A stretch of 13,500 bases of DNA, taken from Chrysomallon squamiferum. Taxonomy: Eukaryota > Mollusca > Gastropoda > Neomphalida > Peltospiridae. Position 1 is the stretch's first letter. Every line of letters starts with the position of its first letter. Made by a program: the position numbers and the translations under genes. Positions 1 to 8,123 of this stretch are shown here, one piece after another. Where the stretch lies: assembly GCA_012295275.1 (NCBI GenBank), contig CM022672.1, forward strand, positions 18,438,894-18,452,393, read 5' to 3'. The notes under the pieces are model-generated. The model saw only the letters and a list, made by a program, of their open reading frames with translations. It had not been told where the DNA came from and did no database searches.

Positions 1-2581
1 ATTCTGAATAAATATCAGTTTTCAGATAAACTGAGATAAAACTTCTAAATAAATATTATTTAAGTGAAATAAAATTCCTGGCTATGCAATATATACTAGA
101 TAGTTTAAAATAGAAAGTTTTATCTGTATATATTCAGTTAGTTACAAGTTAGATTTAAAATGAAAGAAGTGACAGAAGAAATTCTTTTATGAATCAACTC
201 CAAGGGCCTAATTAAAAATAAATTTATACTATTAGCAAATATTTATTTATTTTGAAATGAAGTTGTGAGACATTAGCGATAGTGACATTAATAGTACTAT
301 ATTTGAAATTCTTTTCAGTCTTGTTTTTACTTTTTGCAGAAAACCTTTGGTTATGTTTATGATAATTAAAATAATTTTTCATAAGGATATTGGCTTTTAA
401 TTGTTATTTGATGCACTACTGCACTGTTTTGTTGTTAAACTTGAGCTGTACTTGTATCAGTTTTTTCAAAACAGAATAAGTTGATTTTTGTGGCGATACT
501 TGTCTATTTGCAGAACAAAAATTGGCTGTTATCTGATAATGGATAGTTTTTTGAAAATGAAAAAAAAAAAAAATGTTGTAAAGAAAACATTCTACGCTTT
601 GCATGTATTGAAACCATAAGTCTAGCCAAGGTTGTATGAAAGCATTTTTTTAATCACAAGATACATTCACATAAGTCACTTCCCATAAATATGCTAATTT
701 ATAATTAGTAATTCCTGTTGGAAATTGTTACTTTTTTCACTTTATTATTGGGAAATAAATATTACAAAAAACATGAAAAAATTATAAGAAAAAGAACATG
801 AATACCAATTTTGATGAAAATCACCATATATTTAAAATTTAAATAATACACGTGGTATTTTGTTTTTAAAACAAAAAAAATTAAATTTTAAAAATAAAAA
901 TAAAATATATATATATTATTACTTTGAAATATCTATATGAATTAGACTTGAAGAAGAAGAGAAAAGAAATGTTACAGAATTATTTCTTCAATTAAAACTT
1001 TTGCTTGGCATTTTCACTGTATTTTGTTCATTTGATTTATTTCACTGATATTTTCAAACATTTTGCTTATGCCGCATGTATTAGACAATGTATTTTATCG
1101 TTTTAGTTTGCTAAAATACTTGAATATGAAGCAGTTTATCATATATGTATTTATGTACATGCCTTTATATTTTCACGCATGCTAAAAGCACTTTTAGAAA
1201 TGAGGATGCTTTACCATTATTTTATTTTATTGCATATGTCATGTGGGGAAAATTTCTTTTGCATGTAATTTGAGGTCATTTTAAGTTTATTTATAACCAT
1301 GCAAACATTTTTTTTGATTGTAATATTATTTAAAAAATTCTAAAGCATGTTTTCTCACAAATAACTGTTATCTTCCTAGCTTTCAGTTTTGTTGTTTATA
1401 TACATAAATATCTAAGCTTGAATGACCAAGTGTTACATGTTTCTCATTTATTCCCCAGAATATATATTTGTTGTTTTAGATTCTGACTGAACTATATAAA
1501 TATTCTTGAGGTTTCAAATAACCCTTGTATTATCAGATGGTAGTTGATGTGGTAAATTGCTAATAATACAGCTAATCGTTTGCTTTTGCTCTTTATTTCA
1601 TGTCTTTGTGGCTCTAGATGTCGCAAGAGGTAACCTGTATCCAGCTGTCTTTTGTTTTCTTCTTTAATCCATTTTATCCAACACCTTTTAGTTTTAATGA
1701 CAGTAGATGTACAATTCATATTTGTTACTATTATTATTATTATAATTTTTTTTTTTTTTATATTGTATATACAGTTGTTTTATTTATATACACATAACAT
1801 AACTGACAGTATAATTTTTTCTACAGGGGAAGAGGTCTAATATTAATATTAATATACATTAATTTTAGTATAGCATTACTAATGCTTTTAATTGTCATCT
1901 AGCTTTGACAGGGAAGCATTCTTTTTAATTCTCTCTTAACAACTAAACAAAAACAAACAAAACTGAGTTTAAATTTAACTCTTAATTATTTATTACAAAT
2001 AATTTGTATGCACCTAAAGCTATTCTTATGTATTAAATCATTAATTATGAATACTAAAATATTTGGTTTCATCTAGTTCTTAAAACAATATACTCATTAA
2101 GAAATGTAAATAACACTGTTTTTTTTTTTTGGCTGCATGTTTAATAAATAATTTATGCAGTGGAATGTTTGTATATCTTCTACTAACAAATATTTATATT
2201 AATACGTTAACAAACTGGAACATAATCAGAAAATAACTAAATTTATAATTCTAATTTTGTGTCTTCACTGAGTTAAAATAGACTGAGATTTTAATACTTT
2301 AGAGATGTAGTTTCTAAATATATTATTAAAATAAAGTAGTTTTCTTTGCACTGTCATTTACAGTCAGTTTGCATGTCTGTCTGTCTGTTTATTGAAGGAA
2401 AAATTGATGAATGTAATTATTTTATGCTGAAAGTGGAAAAGAAACAGTACTGAGTGGATCAAAGTTTATTTTTTCAATTTTTCTTGAAAGTAATTTATTT
2501 TTTAATATATTTATTTATAAAATTTAAAAATATTACTTTATTAAAAACTATTTTTATTTTTTATTACATGCATTGTTTTTT

Positions 2582-2729
2582 ATTTCAGTTTTTGCAAGGT
2601 TCCATAATATTGTACAAATTATTGAAGTGTTTTTAATTTACTTTTTGAGAAATTATTATTTTTTATTTGCTTTTTCTTTAATTTCAGTTTTTGCAAGATT
2701 CTGTAATATTGTACAAATTATTAAATTGA
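2582..2729 (+). repeat. Diverged tandem duplication, copies 99 bp apart
   Basis: The segment starting ATTTCAGTTTTTGCAAG occurs at 2582 and again at 2681. Similarity continues through TAATATTGTACAAATTATT, about 48 bp with a handful of substitutions, separated by T-rich filler. Both copies begin with a good 3' splice-site-like TTTCAG followed by a short open frame: 15 codons then TAA in copy 1, 13 codons then TGA in copy 2. Nothing indicates that these are exons. Confidence 0.75.
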
Positions 2730-3165
2730 TTTAGTAATGTATGCTGTGTCAGTATGTTTTGAAATTTATCTTTAATCTGTTCTGAATAATTTTATTAAAG
2801 CTTTATCATCTTCAGTAACTACACAAACATAAAACACTTCAATGTGTCAGTAAAGTTGTGAGAAAATTAAATAACTCTTGACCTAAATGCCTAAGCTAAT
2901 TAATAATGAATGAATTAACCGAAATATGGTCATATCTTTTACGGAATATAAATGTTAATGAAGCATTTTGTAACAAATAAGATTTCTGTTCTAAAAGAAA
3001 TACCTTAATGTGTATGTGAGTCTAATGATTTTCTGTTACATTATATTAATATAGTATCTTTTTAGTATCTATGTAGTAACTGTTTCCGTATTATACTACT
3101 ATACTTGTTTATTCTCTAGTAATTAGTCTAGTGGTTTATTTTCCTGCCCAGATTGTTGAACTGAA

Positions 3166-3188
3166 TGTGTATGTGTGTGTGTGTGTGT
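3166..3188 (+). repeat. (TG)n microsatellite
   Basis: Alternating TG with one A interruption, just upstream of the 145/185-bp tandem duplication. Confidence 0.85.
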
Positions 3189-3202
3189 TTTACACAGTGT
3201 AT

Positions 3203-3534
3203 ATTATATGGTGAGTACAAGGTCAGTAAATTGAGAAGGTATGTTTCCTTAGTCTGATGTTGACAGAATGATTATTTATTACATCAAATGTAAGTACCGT
3301 GGTATAGAATCTCAGCACACCTGTACCAACTGAAATACTTTTTAAGATTATTGTATTATGTGATGAGTACCAGATCAGTAAATTGAGAAGGTATCTTAAA
3401 ATTTAACATATTTTCTTTGTCTGATTTTGACAGAATGATTACTGTATTACGTAATAAATGTTGCACAAGGTCAGACTTAAGTACCACGGTATAGAATCTC
3501 AGTGCATCTGTACCAACTGAAATACTTTTTAAGA
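3203..3534 (+). repeat. Diverged tandem duplication, about 145 and 185 bp copies
   Basis: Copy 1 (about 3203-3347) and copy 2 (about 3350-3534) share, in the same order, GTCAGTAAATTGAGAAGGTA (or ATCAG in copy 2), TTGACAGAATGATTA, GGTATAGAATCTCAG and CTGTACCAACTGAAATACTT. Copy 2 carries two extra insertions of roughly 16 and 20 bp. A TG microsatellite lies directly before copy 1. In copy 1 the block TTGACAG ... AAAT|GTAAGT looks like a micro-exon, but the donor is lost in copy 2 (TTAAGT), so it is not called. Confidence 0.82.
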
Positions 3535-4254
3535 GAGAAATAACAAAAACATTTTGCACAAAATAAAAACAATTTTTGAAAAAAATTAAAGGGTGAAATT
3601 ATAATAATTAAAAATGAACACCAATAGCAGCATTAATTAAAAAAACCCCACTAATTAATCAAATATATATAATAATAAAAGAAAAAAAAAATCAGTTTTT
3701 CTCTCCCAGTAATGTCTTAATTATTTCCAGAAAGCACATTTCTGAAATTCAGCTGGATATATATAAATGAAAATAATCAATGATCTAACTGTTGTAATCT
3801 TCAATGATTATTGTATTTTTGTTATTAACTATTCATTACAGAAATATAAATAGCCAAATCTTTACACTGTTTATAAATGTTTTAGATAGCAGATTCATTA
3901 GTAGTTGTTGTAGATGATTATTTTTAATATATATTTTAAATTTAGCTTGACAGCTATTTTTCACAATATTTCTTTGATTTATAATTTAATGTGTACATAT
4001 ATATAGTTTGTGTGATTGCTTTGGAATTAGAAGAAATTTAATTCTTCCTTTAGTAGTTCTTAAAAAAGAAATCAAATGTTTTAAAGGAAAATAAATGTAC
4101 ACCTCAAAGTAATAGATAAATAGTTTTTCTTTTTTTTTCCAACTATTTTCCTTGTTTACTTACTTTTATCAAATCAAAGAATGATGAATGAATATTTAAT
4201 TTTTGTGTTTGTTTTGAACAAACTAAAATATGTCTCTCTTTTATTATGTTGTAG

Positions 4255-4370
4255 TTTGAGAAAGCAGAAAACAAAGACCAGCTTGACAAGGTAATTGAAG
4301 GCTTCCAGTTTTCTCTGCGCTCTAAGATCAATCCCAGGAATCTGAAGAGATTCGTCCATGCTTACTTGAC
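4255..4370 (+). CDS. NDRG: NDRG exon A (116 nt)
   Basis: Internal coding exon. The acceptor is a weak TTATTATGTTGTAG ending at 4254 and the donor is a consensus GTAAGT from 4371. It reads in frame from TTT GAG AAA and ends with two bases (AC) of a split Thr codon. Its 38 residues cover the cap-region helices: an acidic/Lys-rich start (FEKAENKDQL), then the 'NPRNLKRFVHAY' stretch, which lines up with N-P-x-N-L-x-x-F-I-N-A-Y of NDRG proteins. The first residue aligns with F of the family's F-G-K-E-E, so the exon upstream should end with the W-x-x-H-H type motif. No such exon is visible in 1-4254, so that intron is longer than 4.2 kb. Base composition is clearly richer in G+C than the flanks. 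Confidence 0.85.
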
Positions 4371-7300
4371 GTAAGTTCTTTAAACTGTAACAAACCTACA
4401 TGAGGCCTGACATTCCTGTGCCTTTCACACTGATGGTTTACACATTTTATTTTATTATATGTTAATGCTGCAAATGTACTGTTTTCTTATACTCTATTAA
4501 TAAGATTTGAACGAGGATACTTTCTTTGTAGAGAAATTCTTCTTTATATCAAATGGTACAGCAAATGTAATACTGTTGACCAATGTTTAGTAACATTGCC
4601 TGTGTTTTGCCAAATATGTTTTTCATTTAATTATCAGCATATGAGAATTTGAAAGAATAATTAAGACATTCCTGTTGATGAAAGCGAAATATTTTCTGAC
4701 TGAAACATATCCCAAATATTTCTGTTTTCCAAATGCAGTACACAATAACCGTAATTTAATTTGTCTGTTTTATATTACAGCATATATACAGTGTATATCT
4801 TACATAAACATTTATACATGCAGTAGCATGAATGTCACTTAAACATACAGAAGCATACATATATAAAATTTTAATTACAGCTTAACAAACAAATGTTTTG
4901 TCTAACACCTCTTTTGTTTCTTCTGAAAAGAAACAAATGTCACTGAAGATGTTAAATGTCATAATGTAAGCTACATTTGTGATTAAAATATGTAAAATGG
5001 AAATATATTTTAGAACAAATAGTTAATCAAGGATTTTATTTATGGAAACTTTGTCTGTCAGTGTTATAGTCTTATCAGTTATTCTTAGACATATTGTTGT
5101 ACAGCATGACCTCCATCAGTTTGCTTGAATCATTTCATCAAATTTTAAATTGAATATCCCAAAAGTGCTTCTTTCTATTTATGTAGTGAGTCAGTAATCT
5201 CTGAAATGTACTTTTAACTCTGTCAGCCAGGATTAAAAAAAAATATATATATTTAGGTCTTTAAGGATTAGGATTATGAAACAAAAGTTCTAATATAATA
5301 GCTATTTTCTTACATTTATTTATTTATTTATTGATTGTTATAATTTTTACATAGGTTTTTGTTTTTTAATGCAAGATCTAAGGACTCTTGTGCAGTCAAA
5401 TTTCCTTGAATGATTTCTTTCACTTAATACTTGCATACAGTTTATTTTACTTCTGTGGGGGTGGTTTAACTAGATTGTAAGTCCATCACAAGCCTTTTTG
5501 TCATTTTTGTTTGTCAGACAGTGTATTATTATACTGGAATTCTATTTGTTCATCAGAGTATTCCAGACATTTCTGTTAAATCTCAGAATATGTCATTACA
5601 ATGGAATAGTTATTTGTTTATTTCAACATTCCAAAAATTTCTGAATTTTTATTTTTATTTTTTTTTTTTTATAACTGTTATTTTTTAAATTAGAAAAGCC
5701 ATATTATATTCAGTACATTTGTTTATTACAGAATTCTAGAAACTTCTGTTAGCCCAACAATGTAATTTTTTTTTTTTTATTTTTATATACTAGGATAGGT
5801 ATTTGTTTATTACAGAATTTTTGAAATTTCTGTTAGTCCCCAAAAAGACCATATTTTTACAGTGTAGTAGCCAGTTGTTTATTACAGTATTCCAGAAACT
5901 TGTTAAGTGTCAGAATGTGTAATTACACTGGAATAGCCTTTTGTTTAGTTCAGAATTCTAGAAACCTCTGTTAGTCCCAAAATATGTGATGTTTTTTATG
6001 CATTGGATAGCCATTAATTTATTACTGTAATCTAGAAACTTCTTTTACTGTCAGAATATATCATTACATTGAAATAGCCTTTTGTTTATTCCAGAAATTT
6101 CTTTTGGTCTTTGTTCTTTCCTCTTCCTTTTTGAATGTATGTATTTCTTTTGTGGTGTGTTGTGGTGTTATTTATCTTTTATTTTTATTTATCTATATTA
6201 TTATTATTATTATTATTATTTTTACATTGTTGTAGCCATTTGTTCATTACACTATTCGATTAGTCCAAGAGGATGTAATTAAAAAAAAAAAACATTTCTA
6301 CACTGGAATAGTCTTTTGTTGGTTATAGCATTACCTGGAACTTCCATTAGAACATACCATTACTCTGGGATTGCCACTGGTTTATCACTGATCTGGAACA
6401 ATTTTATAATCAGTTCTAATACAAATAAAAGGCCATTTGAAGTTAGTTGCTCACCAGCTGAGTGGTCTGGCCATAGCTTGCCACTAGAGCTAGTTCCTAG
6501 TGAGAGACTGATCCTACCCCTGGCCTTGAATCACAAAATAATTATAACGTAATTAATATGCACTCATGTGTTACAGATTCAGTGTAAGATGTTATCATGT
6601 CTGATGGACAGTTTAATCATGATGATGGTCCTGGATTGAATAAAGCTATGTTATGTGACCTCACTATCTAATTGTTTTACCATGTTTTTACATTGTGTTG
6701 AACATTTCACCTTTGAAATATATAAATGTGTATGTGTGTGTGTGTGTGTGTGTGTGATTTTAAAATTAATATACATAGTAAATTAATTTGTGTTGGAAGT
6801 CTTTTTCATATATGTGCATTTTTCTCTCTCTGCATGCATATATATATATTAATAAATAGTTTTTGAATATATGCCTATTATACCATTTTGATAGGTAACT
6901 GAACATTTTATTATGTTTTTCCTTTTTTTATCATTTTTTTTTTTTTTTTTTTTTTTTCAGGAGGTCAAATGTGATGGATATCATAGGAAGACTTAAGTAT
7001 GTTGCTTCAATTACTTTTGTCTTATTCCTCTTCAGCATTTTTACTGTTATTACACTTGTGGGACAAGTAATTACTTTGTAGAAAACAGTTTGCTAAATAT
7101 TTCCTGCTTGAACGGTCAAGTAGATTATCAAAATTCCGGTAAAATTAAATTTTCAAAAATTACGTTACTAAAGCTAGTTGTTTATATAAAAAAAAAAAAA
7201 AAGGATTAAACAAAAAAAAAAATAATAGAGATAAGAGAAAAAAAAAACCTTTCTTTCTCAAAACAAAATGATCTTTCATTTTCATCAAATGCATGATGAT

Positions 7301-8052
7301 GAGAAACAGTATTTTCAGATTACACTAAAATCTCTTCAAATTAGTTTTAATGCCATTGAGATTTTATTTTTGTAAACAGCTGGGAAATTTGAATTCTTGA
7401 GAAAAGTGGTTTTTATATGAGAATAGCAGTTTTCAGTCATTAAAACTGAATGTAAATATTTCTTGATACTATCTGAAATGTGAGACTCCAGTCTCAAACC
7501 AGATGCAATAGCTTGATTTTCTTGAAATTAGTCTTCAGAATAATTCATGCAAGTATATACATGACTGGTTGAATTATTATTCAGCTGATTTTTCTCAGAT
7601 AATTTAAAATCTCTATGAGTTATAGCCATTATGTTTAATTTTGCATGAAGGTTTGTTTTAATGGGAAATAAAATGAATATTCATTACTTTGGAAATATAT
7701 TTTTTAATTTTTGGATAATGGTAACTATTTTTAACCGAAGATCTGATTTCAAACTTTATTGATGATTCTTATTGTTTCTTGGATCACATTTTGCTATTTT
7801 TATTATTATTTCTCAAATTTCTGTACATGAATTAAACTCCAAAGGGAAATGTTAGACTTTGTGAATTTTAATATTTATTTTAATTTTTATTTTTACCCAA
7901 GATTTTGTCAGCATTAACGAAGTTAATAATAACCAAAAAATATACAAAATATATTCAAATGCATCCAAAAGACATATATTTTAGTATGTTAACTAAATAT
8001 TAAATGTCTATATCTGTATCTGTAAATCTGTATCTACATTTATATCTGTCTT

Positions 8053-8123
<71 letters not shown>

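Larger units (their letters stand above)
1..4254 (+). other. Upstream intron of the NDRG gene, no exon recognised
   Basis: Over 4 kb of A+T-rich sequence with no reading frame resembling the upstream NDRG exons (the W-x-x-W / W-x-x-H-H region). It is interpreted as intron because the first recognised exon starts mid-protein. It holds homopolymers (A13 at 561-573, T-rich runs near 1748-1759), an ATT run near 1730-1742, a TG run at 3166-3188, two old tandem duplications (2582-2729 and 3203-3534) and a better-than-random antisense ORF at 1492-1719. A small unrecognised exon in it cannot be excluded. Confidence 0.55.
5530..6420 (+). repeat. Degenerate satellite array, about 10-11 units of roughly 60-85 bp
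   Basis: Recurring units contain, in order, ACACTGGAATAGCC, TTTGTTTATTACAG, AATTCTAGAAACTTCTG, then TTAGTCnCAGAATATGT. Recognisable cores start at 5561, 5629, 5734, 5818, 5890, 5956, 6030 and 6089, with decayed units near 6225, 6300 and 6355. Core-to-core distances are 68, 105, 84, 72, 66, 74 and 59 bp. The larger gaps contain T-rich or A/T-rich insertions, and one unit is interrupted by an ATT trinucleotide run. Units differ at many positions, so the array is old. It lies wholly inside an NDRG intron. I do not recognise the repeat family. Confidence 0.83.
4371..6960 (+). other. NDRG intron (2.6 kb) between exon A and micro-exon B
   Basis: Bounded by GTAAGT at 4371 and T24-CAG ending at 6960. 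The first 1.1 kb shows only A+T-rich unique-looking sequence and an ATTT run near 5313-5332. The middle holds a degenerate satellite (about 5530-6420), then a G+C-richer block at 6430-6535. The last 400 bp contain a TG microsatellite and the long polypyrimidine tract. Confidence 0.75.

Noticed and set aside
1610-1640. Micro-exon GCTCTAG|ATGTCGCAAGAG|GTAACC
   Set aside because: Only 12 nt between splice-like signals, no NDRG similarity, and expected by chance in 4 kb of sequence.
3356-3559. Minus-strand ORF over the second copy of the 145/185-bp duplication
   Set aside because: It is not preserved in the first copy and has no recognisable content.
4143-4359. Two overlapping minus-strand ORFs
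   Set aside because: They are antisense shadows of NDRG exon A.
6456-6518. tRNA gene
   Set aside because: A-box-like and B-box-like sequences are present, but no cloverleaf pairing (acceptor or T stem) can be formed.
6316-6552. 78-codon + strand ORF
   Set aside because: No recognisable domain, Kozak context or splice linkage. It starts inside decayed satellite units and its openness is explained by the G+C-richer block.
8041-8104. CRISPR-like or functional short tandem array
   Set aside because: It is a simple TCTA microsatellite without spacers.
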